Shown: positions 37,812 to 45,394 of the stretch, in pieces
Layout of the letters: each line of letters starts with the position of its first letter
How positions within the stretch are numbered: the first letter of the stretch is position 1
From: Streptomyces sp. NBC_01478
GTDB taxonomy: Bacteria; Actinomycetota; Actinomycetes; Streptomycetales; Streptomycetaceae
Direction: 5' to 3'
Assembly (NCBI RefSeq): GCF_036227225.1
Contig: NZ_CP109444.1
Coordinates: 6,429,501 to 6,493,500 of the forward strand
Length of the DNA stretch: 64,000 nt
Notes under the pieces: model-generated
The model's input: only the letters and a program-made list of their open reading frames with translations
Told to the model about the DNA's origin: nothing
Database searches by the model: none
Translations under genes and position numbers: made by a program

Positions 37812-38087
37812 ATGACCCCCACCCTGCTCGCTATCGCCATGCCCTTCGCTGTCACTCTGTGTTACGCGACTGTGTGTGCTGCCTCGCCGTTTGGCAACTG
37901 CCGCAAGTGCAACGGCTGGGGCTTCCAGATGAAGACCGACCGCAAGGGCCGCCAGAAGCGCGGCAAGGACTGCCGCCGCTGCCACGCGACCGGCAAACGC
38001 ATACGCATCGGCCGCTGGCTCTACAACCGCTGGGCCCGCATCTACCGCGCCGGCACCGACACCCCGCGCCCGGAAGGCTCCCGATGA
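37812..38087 (+). CDS. Small protein with DnaJ-like CxxC zinc motifs
   Basis: 91 residues with GGAGGG 5 bases before ATG 37812. A hydrophobic N-terminus (LLAIAMPFAVTLCYATVC) is followed by CRKCNGWG and CRRCHATGKR, a split pair of CxxCxGxG-type motifs that would bind one zinc. Rest basic. Typical small AICE gene downstream of the translocase; probably membrane-linked. Function not known. Confidence 0.7.
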   Translation: MTPTLLAIAMPFAVTLCYATVCAASPFGNCRKCNGWGFQMKTDRKGRQKRGKDCRRCHATGKRIRIGRWLYNRWARIYRAGTDTPRPEGSR

Positions 38088-38278
38088 TCCTGAACATCTC
38101 CGCCGTGCTGCTGTTCGGCGCCGCCTCCGCCCTCGCCGTCAAGACCAAGTCCGCCGGCGGAGGCGCCGCCCTGGTGCTGTTCCTGTTCGGGTTCTTCGTC
38201 GCCGGGACCGGCGCCTACGAGCCCATCCACAACCTCGTGCAGGCATCCGCCGACACCCTGTCCGCCCTCGGCAACTGA
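38084..38278 (+). CDS. Small two-segment membrane protein
   Basis: 64 residues; ATG overlaps the previous stop. Two hydrophobic stretches (ISAVLLFGAASALAV and GAALVLFLFGFFVAGTGAY) are joined by KTKSAGG. Similar tiny membrane proteins accompany Spd genes in Streptomyces elements. A role in spread is inferred from position. Confidence 0.65.
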   Translation: MILNISAVLLFGAASALAVKTKSAGGGAALVLFLFGFFVAGTGAYEPIHNLVQASADTLSALGN

Positions 38279-38292
38279 ACGGGAGAGCTGCC

Positions 38293-38772
38293 ATGAACGA
38301 ACCCCTCACGGCCTACGACCACCACCGCCTCGCCGGTCACAACGCGGCGGTCGTTGAGGTCCACCACCCCACGCCGCTCGCCCCGGTACCGCACGCCGCG
38401 CCGCTCATGCACGTACAGCCCGGCAGCATCCCCGCGGTGACGAGCATCATCCTGCCGGACGGCCGCGTCGTCACCGGCTACGCCATGGAGCCCGCCAAGC
38501 CCGAACCCGTCGCGACCAAGCCGGCCGTCTCGCGTACGGCGGTGAACATCGCCCTCGGAGGCATCGGGTTCAGCGCCGTGTGCGGCGGCCTGGTCCTGCT
38601 CACCACGTTCATCGCCGCCCTGGCCGCGCTGATCCATCAGCTCATCGTCCTCGCCGCCGTCATCTTCGGAGGCTGGGTCGCCGTGCAGGTGTTCAGCGCG
38701 AGCGGCCATGGCAGCGGGACAACGGTCAACATCCGCAAGGCCGTCTTCAAGCGCAACCACTTCCACAGCTAG
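38293..38772 (+). CDS. Spd-like membrane protein
   Basis: 159 residues with GGGAGAG before the ATG. The N-terminal half is soluble and His/Pro-rich (LAGHNAAVVEVHHPTPLAPV). Two hydrophobic helices follow (VNIALGGIGFSAVCGGLVLL and LAALIHQLIVLAAVIFGGWV), then a basic tail. Organisation and place between the translocase and replication genes resemble SpdB3-type spread proteins. Family assignment is tentative. Confidence 0.65.
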   Translation: MNEPLTAYDHHRLAGHNAAVVEVHHPTPLAPVPHAAPLMHVQPGSIPAVTSIILPDGRVVTGYAMEPAKPEPVATKPAVSRTAVNIALGGIGFSAVCGGLVLLTTFIAALAALIHQLIVLAAVIFGGWVAVQVFSASGHGSGTTVNIRKAVFKRNHFHS

Positions 38773-38854
38773 GCCCGGGGCGGGCGCCGTCTCACCACAA
38801 GCCTGCGCCCGCCCCGGTTCTCCAGTCCCTCCAAGAGAGCAGGAGACCTACAGC

Positions 38855-39613
38855 ATGACCCAACGTCGTGCATTCGGCGAGGGCCGTCCGGCCCACGCCA
38901 CTCCAATGAGGTGGGGTCGACTCCGGCCGCGCCTGCTTGATCTGTTCTCGTGCGCCGGCGGCGCTGCCATGGGCTATGTCCGTGCCGGATTCGTCGTGGA
39001 TGGTGTCGACATCGGCGACCGGCCGAACTACCCGTTCCCCTACCACCAGGGCGACGCGCTCGAACGGCTCGCCGCGTTGATCCTCTCCGGGGAGATCGAG
39101 CGGTACGCGTTCGTGCACGCGTCCCCGCCGTGCCAGGACAAGTGCACTCTGACCGTAGGCACGAACCGTTCCCAGGGCTGGGGCCGCATCCACGAAGACC
39201 TCGTGGCGCCCACCCGCGACCTGCTCGACAAGACGGGCCTGCCGTACATCATCGAGCAGCCCAACGGACGTGCGGAGATCCGCAAGGATCTATGGCTGTG
39301 CGGCGAGATGTTCGGGCTCGGGGTCATCCGCCACCGCAACTTCGAGTTGGGCGGATGGACCGCTGAACAGCCGGCGCACGTCGCCCACCGCGGACGCGTG
39401 AAGGGCTGGCGACACGGCCAGTACTTCGACGGTCCGTATGTCGCCGCATACGGCAACGGCGGGGGCAAGCCGTCCATCCCGGAGCTTCAGGCCGCGATGG
39501 GCATCACATGGACGGACGTGCGTGAGGAACTGACGGAGGCTATCCCGCCCGCGTACATGGAGTGGATCGGCCGCGCTTTCATCGCCTCCCGTGTGCTGGG
39601 GGTGGCGGCATGA
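38855..39613 (+). CDS. C5-cytosine DNA methyltransferase-like protein
   Basis: 252 residues from ATG 38855, with AGGAGA upstream. Motif I LLDLFSCAGGAAMGYVRAGF binds SAM. ASPPCQDKC is motif IV with the catalytic Cys. The motif VI position reads IIEQPNGR where ENV/ENP is usual, so the catalytic Glu is kept. Target-recognition region short; C-terminal PPAYMEWIGR is motif X-like. No restriction partner is adjacent, so self-protection against host restriction on transfer is the likely use (inference). The stop overlaps the prim-pol start (ATGA). Confidence 0.8.
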   Translation: MTQRRAFGEGRPAHATPMRWGRLRPRLLDLFSCAGGAAMGYVRAGFVVDGVDIGDRPNYPFPYHQGDALERLAALILSGEIERYAFVHASPPCQDKCTLTVGTNRSQGWGRIHEDLVAPTRDLLDKTGLPYIIEQPNGRAEIRKDLWLCGEMFGLGVIRHRNFELGGWTAEQPAHVAHRGRVKGWRHGQYFDGPYVAAYGNGGGKPSIPELQAAMGITWTDVREELTEAIPPAYMEWIGRAFIASRVLGVAA

Positions 39614-40500
39614 ACAACCACCTCCTATACGCCGCGCTGCACGCAGCCGAGCAAGGATGGGCGGTGCTCCCGCTGCGCCCCGGCGACAAGCGTCCGGCCC
39701 TGCACGGTGAAGACGTCTGCCCCGGCATCGGAGACTGCGCCGGCGGTCACCGCAAGTGGGAAGAGCGCGCCACCATCGACCCGGACCGCATCCGCCGCGC
39801 GTGGGGCGACCTGCCGTTCAACGTCGGCATTGCGACCGGTCCGTCCGGGCTGGTTGTCGTCGACCTCGACATGCCCAAGCGCAAGAGCAGTGCGGACACG
39901 CCTTCCGGCGTGACGACCTTTGCGGCGCTCTGCGAGCGCGCCGGACAGGCCATTCCCACCACCCGCACGACGCGGACCGCGAGCGGTGGGGTCCACCTGT
40001 ATTTCGCCGCCCCACCCGGCGCGCGGCTCGGCAACACGGCCGGACGGCTCGGTAAGCGCATCGACACCCGTGCTTGGGGTGGCTACGTCGTCGCCCCCGG
40101 CAGTCTCACCCCCACCGGTGCCTACGCGATCATCGACGACACACCGCCCGCCCCACTGCCGGAGTGGCTGTACGCCCTTCTGACGGCCCGTCAAGCTCCG
40201 CGGGCACTAACGGCTGCACCGTCATCGGTTCGAGCGTCCAGCTACGCCGCATCGGGCCTGAACGCCGAAATCGCGAGCGTGCGCACGGCACCGGAGGGCG
40301 AGCGCAACGCCACCTTGCTCCGGGCAGCGCGAGCCTTGGGGCGCTTCATCGCGTGGGGCGACCTACCCAGGGAGCAGGTTGAGGAGGCTCTTCAGTGGGC
40401 GGGGGAGCAGGCTGGTCTCGCTCCCCGGTCCTGTGAGGCGACCATTCGCAGCGGTCTGAACTGGTCGATTGCCCGCAACAGCCAGCGGAGGGCGGCATGA
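39610..40500 (+). CDS. Bifunctional DNA primase/polymerase (prim-pol)
   Basis: 296 residues. The N-terminal prim-pol domain shows LHAAEQGWAVLPLRPGDKRP, IATGPSGLVVVDLDMP (metal-binding Asp pair) and SGGVHLYFAAPPG, typical of AICE replication proteins of the RepPP type. The C-terminal about 90 residues (APEGERNATLLRAARALGRF and after) match the small helical PriCT-like domain. It probably starts element replication together with the DUF3631 ATPase two genes on. Confidence 0.9.
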   Translation: MNNHLLYAALHAAEQGWAVLPLRPGDKRPALHGEDVCPGIGDCAGGHRKWEERATIDPDRIRRAWGDLPFNVGIATGPSGLVVVDLDMPKRKSSADTPSGVTTFAALCERAGQAIPTTRTTRTASGGVHLYFAAPPGARLGNTAGRLGKRIDTRAWGGYVVAPGSLTPTGAYAIIDDTPPAPLPEWLYALLTARQAPRALTAAPSSVRASSYAASGLNAEIASVRTAPEGERNATLLRAARALGRFIAWGDLPREQVEEALQWAGEQAGLAPRSCEATIRSGLNWSIARNSQRRAA

Positions 40501-40850
40501 ACACCCCTCCCCGCCCCTCCCTGAAGAGCCTTCCGGCCACCCCCACCGGTCCGCGCGCCGCTGCACAACCGGCGCCCGGTCCGGCCGTGGGCGAGCCGAA
40601 AGGCGTCGCCGTAGGCGTCCGCACTGCTCTTCGCTCTGACCCGAGCAGGGGTGACGGCCGGTACCTGGTCGCGTGGCTGTGCATCAGTGCCCCGCGCGGC
40701 GCCGTGCCTACCGCCACCTCGAAGTGCCTGTGCGGCAGGGACCGCAGCGCCATTGGCCACACAAAGGTGTTGGCCCTGATCGCCGACCACACCGCCCACC
40801 GCGACGAATGCCCGCTCCGCACCACCCAGGAAGGGAGGGCCGCGGCATGA
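40497..40850 (+). CDS. Small Cys/His protein of the replication operon
   Basis: 117 residues, coupled on both sides by ATGA. A Pro/Ala-rich N-terminus is followed by TSKCLCGRDRSAIGHTKVLA and HTAHRDECP, in which Cys and His residues could form a zinc site. Such a protein regularly separates prim-pol and DUF3631 genes in AICEs; biochemical role not known. Confidence 0.6.
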   Translation: MNTPPRPSLKSLPATPTGPRAAAQPAPGPAVGEPKGVAVGVRTALRSDPSRGDGRYLVAWLCISAPRGAVPTATSKCLCGRDRSAIGHTKVLALIADHTAHRDECPLRTTQEGRAAA

Positions 40851-42013
40851 CTACCAATCCGCCGGCGCACCCCACGGACGGTTCCGCCCTGCTCGATGAG
40901 GTCGAAGCCTTCCACCGTCGCTTCAACGTCTTCCCCCTCGAAGCCGCCTACGTCGCGGTCACACTCTGGAACGCGCACGCGCACCTGCTCGACTGCTTCG
41001 ACGCCACACCCCGTATCGCGTTCCTGTCGCCGGAGCCAGGCTCCGGGAAGTCGCGAGCGCTGGAGATCATCGAAACCCTGGTGCCCAAGCCGCTCGTTGC
41101 GGCCAACGCGTCCGCCTCGGTGCTCTTCCGTGCCGTGTCCACCCTGGAGACCCGTCCCACGATCCTCTTCGACGAGGTCGACACGGTCTTCGGGCCCAAG
41201 GCAGGGGACAACGAACCGCTGCGCGGGTTCCTCAACGCCGGCCACCGCCGCGGGGTCGGCATGTGGCGCTGCGTCGGAGACGGAGCCAACCAGCAAGTAC
41301 AGGAGTTCCCGTCGTACTGCGCTGTCGCGATGGCAGGGCTCGGCTCGCTGCCGGACACGATCCTGACCCGCTCAGTCATCATCCGGATGCGCCGCCGCGC
41401 GAGGAATGAGTACGTGGAGCCCTACCGCCAGCGTATTCACGAGAAGGAAGGCAACGCGCTGCGCGACAGGCTCACCAACTGGGCACAGTCCGTGGCGCAC
41501 TTGGTCGACGGAGTGTTCCCCGAACTGCCCCCGGAGGTCACGGACCGACCCGCGGACGTCTGGGAACCGCTTCTCGCGGTTGCCGACGCTGCCGGGGGCG
41601 AATGGCCGGAGCGAGCCCGCACAGCATGTGTGGAACTGGTCAACGCGGCCAAGGTCGGAGACAAGGGCAGCACCGGTATCCGGCTGCTCACGGATCTGCG
41701 CGACCACGTGTTCAACGGCATCGACCGCCTGCCCACCGTCGCCGTTCTCGACCGCCTGCACAGCCTCGATGAGGCGCCGTGGGCGGACATGAGCGGCAAG
41801 CCGCTGGACGCGCGGGGGTTGGCGCGGATGTTGCGCGAGTACATGACCGCGGACAACACCCCGGTCGCGGCACGGAACATCAAAGCGGGCGGCAGCGTGA
41901 TGAAGGGCTATTACGCCGCGGACCTCCATGACGCGTGGGAGCGCTATTGCCCCCCACCCCCTGAGAGTCCGCTACTTCCGCTACCGCCGCTACCGCGCAG
42001 GTCGGAGGCCTGA
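40847..42013 (+). CDS. DUF3631 helicase-like ATPase
   Basis: 388 residues with GGGAGGG before the ATG. Walker A SPEPGSGKSRALEI and Walker B ILFDEVD are present, followed by FLNAGHRRG and MRRRARNEYVEPY, characteristic of the DUF3631 family. Likely the helicase partner of the prim-pol. The C-terminal tail PLLPLPPLP is encoded by three CCGCTAC repeats of a larger array (41969-42182), so coding and site function overlap here. Confidence 0.88.
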   Translation: MTTNPPAHPTDGSALLDEVEAFHRRFNVFPLEAAYVAVTLWNAHAHLLDCFDATPRIAFLSPEPGSGKSRALEIIETLVPKPLVAANASASVLFRAVSTLETRPTILFDEVDTVFGPKAGDNEPLRGFLNAGHRRGVGMWRCVGDGANQQVQEFPSYCAVAMAGLGSLPDTILTRSVIIRMRRRARNEYVEPYRQRIHEKEGNALRDRLTNWAQSVAHLVDGVFPELPPEVTDRPADVWEPLLAVADAAGGEWPERARTACVELVNAAKVGDKGSTGIRLLTDLRDHVFNGIDRLPTVAVLDRLHSLDEAPWADMSGKPLDARGLARMLREYMTADNTPVAARNIKAGGSVMKGYYAADLHDAWERYCPPPPESPLLPLPPLPRRSEA

Positions 42014-42182
42014 AAAAGGTAGCGGCAAGGGCGGATTCGTCCGCTACCCGCACCGCTTCATCCGCTACCGGTCCCGCACCACCCCCAGGGCCGGTAGCGG
42101 ATTCATCCGCTACCGCCACCTCAATCCGCTACCTGGATCATGCCCTTGACCAGGGAGGTAGCGGAGGTAGCGGAAGTAGCGG
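41969..42182. repeat. Array of twelve CCGCTAC/GTAGCGG repeats
   Basis: Forward CCGCTAC copies start at 41969, 41978, 41987, 42041, 42062, 42107 and 42126. Inverted GTAGCGG copies start at 42019, 42094, 42158, 42167 and 42176. The first three and last three are each spaced exactly 9 bp and form mirror-image triplets. Copies at 42094 and 42107 form GGTAGCGGAT-N2-ATCCGCTACC. Candidate replication origin or TraB recognition locus between the replication genes and xis-int. Confidence 0.8.
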
Positions 42183-42237
42183 ACCTGACAGGAAGGGGGT
42201 CACCGCCCCCGACTCCCTGCCGAGGAGGCACCGCCGC

Positions 42238-42447
42238 GTGAGCACCGCTGTTTCACCCGCTGAACAACTCCTCTACAGGCCTGAAGAGGCTGCCATAGCT
42301 CTCAGGATCGGCCGCTCGATGGTCTATGAGGAGATACGGCTCGGACGTCTCCAGACAGTTCGCATAGGCCGTCGTCGACTCGTACCGCCTGAGTACATCT
42401 CGCAGTACGTCGAACTCCTCAAGCGCGAGGCCGAAGCCGCCGCCTGA
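42238..42447 (+). CDS. xis: Excisionase (helix-turn-helix, HTH_17 type)
   Basis: 69 residues from GTG 42238, with GAGGAGG upstream. The MerR-like HTH reads LLYRPEEAAIALRIGRSMVY, followed by EEIRLGRLQTVRIGRRRLVP. Xis proteins of this size next to integrases bend attachment-site DNA and favour excision. It lies 73 bases upstream of the integrase in the same orientation, just after the repeat array. Confidence 0.9.
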   Translation: MSTAVSPAEQLLYRPEEAAIALRIGRSMVYEEIRLGRLQTVRIGRRRLVPPEYISQYVELLKREAEAAA

Positions 42448-42520
42448 ACTCCCAACCACCCACCGCGACAGGGCCGCGTCCTCAAGGGCGCGACCCTGTC
42501 CTTTGGAGGCACAGCACAGC

Positions 42521-43699
42521 ATGACCGAGACCCCGAAGCGCGCCCAAAGGGCAGGCCACGGTGCGGACACGATCTATTGGGACCCCGTCAAGAAGAGTTT
42601 CGTGGGAGCCGTCTCCCTGGGACACGCCCCTAACGGAAAGCGCCGTCGACCGAAGGTGTACGGCAAGACGAAGACCGAAGTCCGCCAGAAAATAAGGGAC
42701 TTGAAGAAGGAGGTGCAGACAGGCGTCAAGGCGCCGGCCAACTACACCGTGGCCGACGCGGTGAACGACTGGTTGGAGCGCGGGCTTAAGGGGCGCGACG
42801 AGAAGGGCACCATCGGCAAGAACCGCTCGATGGCGAACAAGCACCTGATCCCGTTCATTGGCAAGGCCAAGCTGAAGGAACTCAGCGCGGACGATGTCGA
42901 CGACTGGTTGGACGGCAGGGCGGAATTCCTCGCGACGCGAAGCCTTCGCGACCTACTCGCCATCCTTCGCCGTTCAACCGCGCATGCTCAGCGCAGGGAC
43001 AAGGCCGCGCGGAACGTCGCCCTGCTCGTCACTGCACCGGAGGGGCGCCCTGGCCGTCCGAGCAAGGCGATGAACCTGGAGCAGGCGAAGGCGGTACTCA
43101 TTTCTGCCCGGCCGTCGCGGCTGTACGCCTACCTCGTGCTCTCGTTCCTCAGCGGCGTGCGCACAGAAGAGGCGAGACCCCTCGCGTGGGATCACGTTTT
43201 CCTGGAGACAGCGAACGACATCCCGTCCCATGTCGCAGTGTGGCGCTCGGTGCGCAAACACGGCGAGACCAAGACCAGGAAGAGCCGACGGACCATCGCT
43301 CTGCCGAAGATGGTGGTCGAAGTACTCGAAGAACACATGCGGTGGCAGAAGCAGGAGCGGGCCGCGCAAGGGAAGGAGTGGGACCCGAGCGGGCTCGTGT
43401 TCACGACTCGGAGCGGCGAACCGCTCGATGCTGCCAACGTCCGGCGGGACTTCCGCGCCATCATCGCCAAGGCCGCCAAGCTGCCCGGCATCGACCTGAA
43501 GCCGCACGAGTGGACGACTCGGGAGACGCGGCAGAGCTTCGTGTCCCTGCTCTCCGACCATGGCATCCCGCTGGAGACCATCGCCCTGTTGGTCGGCCAC
43601 AGCAGCCAGACCACCACGGAGGCGGTCTACCGGAAACAACTCCGGCCCGTGATCACGAAGGGGGCCGAAGCGATGGACGACATCTTCGCCGAAGACTAG
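42521..43699 (+). CDS. int: Tyrosine site-specific integrase of the AICE
   Basis: 392 residues from ATG 42521 (GGAGG 11 bases upstream). An N-terminal AP2-like arm-binding region (FVGAVSLGHAPNGKRRRPKV) is followed by a SAM-like core-binding domain and the catalytic domain. Arg I lies in GVRTEEARPLAW, the second box reads RETRQSFVSLLSDHGIP, and LVGHSSQTTTEAVYRKQLRPV supplies the His and the Tyr nucleophile. Box II has RxxRQ where many relatives have HxxRH, a variation seen in this integrase group. It should act on the tRNA-Pro repeats at 26362 and 45251. Confidence 0.92.
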   Translation: MTETPKRAQRAGHGADTIYWDPVKKSFVGAVSLGHAPNGKRRRPKVYGKTKTEVRQKIRDLKKEVQTGVKAPANYTVADAVNDWLERGLKGRDEKGTIGKNRSMANKHLIPFIGKAKLKELSADDVDDWLDGRAEFLATRSLRDLLAILRRSTAHAQRRDKAARNVALLVTAPEGRPGRPSKAMNLEQAKAVLISARPSRLYAYLVLSFLSGVRTEEARPLAWDHVFLETANDIPSHVAVWRSVRKHGETKTRKSRRTIALPKMVVEVLEEHMRWQKQERAAQGKEWDPSGLVFTTRSGEPLDAANVRRDFRAIIAKAAKLPGIDLKPHEWTTRETRQSFVSLLSDHGIPLETIALLVGHSSQTTTEAVYRKQLRPVITKGAEAMDDIFAED

Positions 43700-43821
43700 A
43701 AAGGGGCGACGCGGCGGAATGGGCGGATTGACCCCGGGAAGACGACCTTAGGGCGTATCGCGGATGTACTTGAGCGAGGGAAGGGCTATGGCAGACAGCC
43801 ACCTGCCTCCATGCTTATGAC

Positions 43822-45051
43822 GTGTCCTTCTCGTTCAGGCGGCGTCAGGCTCCGCGAGGCAGATACGCCCCGAGACTCTGGTCTGTGTGGCTAGTGGCGC
43901 CGATGACTTTGCTGGTCGTTGGCGCCCTCAGCTACGTGATCTACTGGAACGTCTACGACCTCCTCGCGCACGCGGCCGAGAGCCAGAAGCCGCGGAAGCC
44001 AGTCAACGTCAACGACGCCATCAAGACAACGGTCACCATCCTCACCCTCATTGGTGCCGTCCTCGCCGGCATCTACGCTTACCGCAAACAGCGCCTTGCC
44101 GAGGGCGACGCCCACCGGTCTGACGCCAGCCAGCTTGCCGACCGATACACCACTGCTGCGGAACAGCTCGGTCACGACCAGGCTGCCGTACGCCTCGCTG
44201 GTGTCTACGCGCTTGCTCGCCTTGCTGACGACTGGGCCGAACAGCGCCAGGTCTGCATCGACGTCCTGTGTGCTTATCTCCGCATGCCCTACGAAGCTGA
44301 CCCCGCGGCTCCTGGGCACAAGGAAGGCGAACGCGAAGTCCGCCAAACGATCAACCGAGTCATCCGCGACCACCTAGTCGATCCAGATGCCGACGTCTCA
44401 TGGTGTGAGTTTGCCTTCGACTTCACCGGCGCGAGCTTCGATCGCACGATCGACTTCAGCAGTGTCACGTTCAGTAGTAGCGTCACCTTCGGCCGCGCGA
44501 CGTTCAGTGGCACCGTCAGCTTCGGCGGCACGACGTTCAGTGGCAGCGCCAGCTTCGGCCGTGCGAGGTTCAGCAGCGTCGACTTCGCTTTTACGACGTT
44601 TGACGGCAACGTCGACTTCGGTGATGCGACGTTCAGCAGCATCGTCCATTTCGGCGGCGCGACGTTCAGCGGCGACGTCGATCTCACAGGTGCGACGTTT
44701 GAGAGCGTCGTCGAGTTCGGTAGCGCGACGTTCGGCGGCATCGTCGAGTTCGGTAGCGCGACGTTCGGCGGCATCGTCGACTTCGAGGGCGCGACGTTCA
44801 GCAGAGGCACCGTCGACTTCGAAGGCGCGACATTCAGGAACACTGTTCACCTTGGCGCGACGTTCGGCGGCAGCATCGTCAACTTCAGACGCGCGACGTT
44901 CGGTGGCGTCGTCGGTTTCGGTGGAGCGACGTTCAGCAGGGGCACCGTCGACTTCGAGGGCGCGACATTCACCGACGCCGTCGACCTCAGCGCGACGTTC
45001 GAGGGTACTGAGATCAGGTGGGGCCCTTTGCCTCGGCCAGCAGGGGCGTAA
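43822..45051 (+). CDS. Membrane-anchored pentapeptide-repeat protein
   Basis: 409 residues from GTG 43822. Two hydrophobic segments (LVAPMTLLVVGALSYVIYW and TVTILTLIGAVLAGIYAY) precede a cytosolic helical region (ADRYTTAAEQLGHDQAAVRL). From about residue 205 to 400 there are many A/V-x-F repeats with the third position F (for example SATFGG, GATFSG), forming a right-handed beta-helix. It is not an AICE core gene and sits between int and attR, so it is cargo. Function unknown. Confidence 0.85.
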   Translation: MSFSFRRRQAPRGRYAPRLWSVWLVAPMTLLVVGALSYVIYWNVYDLLAHAAESQKPRKPVNVNDAIKTTVTILTLIGAVLAGIYAYRKQRLAEGDAHRSDASQLADRYTTAAEQLGHDQAAVRLAGVYALARLADDWAEQRQVCIDVLCAYLRMPYEADPAAPGHKEGEREVRQTINRVIRDHLVDPDADVSWCEFAFDFTGASFDRTIDFSSVTFSSSVTFGRATFSGTVSFGGTTFSGSASFGRARFSSVDFAFTTFDGNVDFGDATFSSIVHFGGATFSGDVDLTGATFESVVEFGSATFGGIVEFGSATFGGIVDFEGATFSRGTVDFEGATFRNTVHLGATFGGSIVNFRRATFGGVVGFGGATFSRGTVDFEGATFTDAVDLSATFEGTEIRWGPLPRPAGA

Positions 45052-45176
45052 CGCCTTCAGAGTGGCTGCGTCATCAGATCGGGCTTCCACGGCTCGCATC
45101 CTGCGGGTGGCGGCATGAGGTCCCGTTCCGCCTGCTCTGGGGTTAGCTTCCGAGACTCAAGCCTGAGGTCAGATTC

Positions 45177-45200
45177 GTTTGGCCCCCTGTTTGGCCCCCC
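45177..45200 (+). repeat. Paired GTTTGGCCCCC repeats near attR
   Basis: Two direct copies separated by one base, 51 bases inside attR. They match the pair at 26509-26531. Candidate arm-type sites for Int or Xis. Confidence 0.55.
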
Positions 45201-45208
45201 GAACGCGA

Positions 45209-45244
45209 CAGAGGCCCATTCGCGATCAAGCGAATGGGCCTCTG
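45209..45244 (-). terminator. Element-borne terminator beside attR
   Basis: Perfect 15-bp stem (CAGAGGCCCATTCGC and complement) with a 6-base loop. It lies 7 bases past the tRNA 3' end and so replaces the chromosomal terminator left behind at 26310-26347. Confidence 0.75.
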
Positions 45245-45250
45245 ACCAGC

Positions 45251-45295
45251 GTCGGGGTGGCGGGATTTGAACCCACGACCTCTTCGTCCCGAACG
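45251..45295. other. attR: 45-bp core repeat within tRNA-Pro
   Basis: Identical to 26362-26406; on this side the repeat continues into the 5' half of the tRNA, leaving the gene intact. Confidence 0.92.
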
Positions 45296-45325
45296 AAGCG
45301 CGCTGCCAAGCTGCGCTACACCCCG
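45252..45325 (-). tRNA. tRNA-Pro (anticodon CGG)
   Basis: A 74-nt cloverleaf on the minus strand. Acceptor CGGGGTG pairs with CACCCCG, discriminator A, D-stem GCGC/GCGC, anticodon stem CTTCG/CGAAG with loop TTCGGGA (anticodon CGG), T-stem GTGGG/CCCGC with loop TTCAAAT. No CCA is encoded. The 3' part is the AICE attachment core. Confidence 0.97.
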
Positions 45326-45394
45326 ATGTCGCCACTCATCTTGCCGGTGTTACTGCTCATCGCGGCGACGTCGTTTACTTTAGCCCACCGCTGG

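Larger units (their letters stand above)
26362..45295 (+). mobile_element. AICE-type integrative and conjugative element in tRNA-Pro
   Basis: A 45-bp perfect direct repeat (26362-26406 and 45251-45295) bounds about 18.9 kb. The right copy is the 3' part of an intact tRNA-Pro(CGG) gene; the left copy is only that 3' part. Inside lie integrase, excisionase, a prim-pol/DUF3631 replication pair, an FtsK/TraB-type translocase, spread proteins and a GntR repressor. That is the standard AICE kit, and pSAM2 is known to use a tRNA-Pro site. Nothing essential looks broken, except that an IS630 element splits one regulator gene. Confidence 0.92.

Noticed and set aside
38708..38854. Upstream extension of the cytosine methylase
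   Set aside because: The extension is Ala/Arg/Ser-rich and overlaps the previous gene in another frame; AGGAGA before ATG 38855 marks the real start.
41969..42182. CRISPR array
   Set aside because: Heptamer sites in both orientations and at irregular distances, with no constant long repeat and no cas genes.
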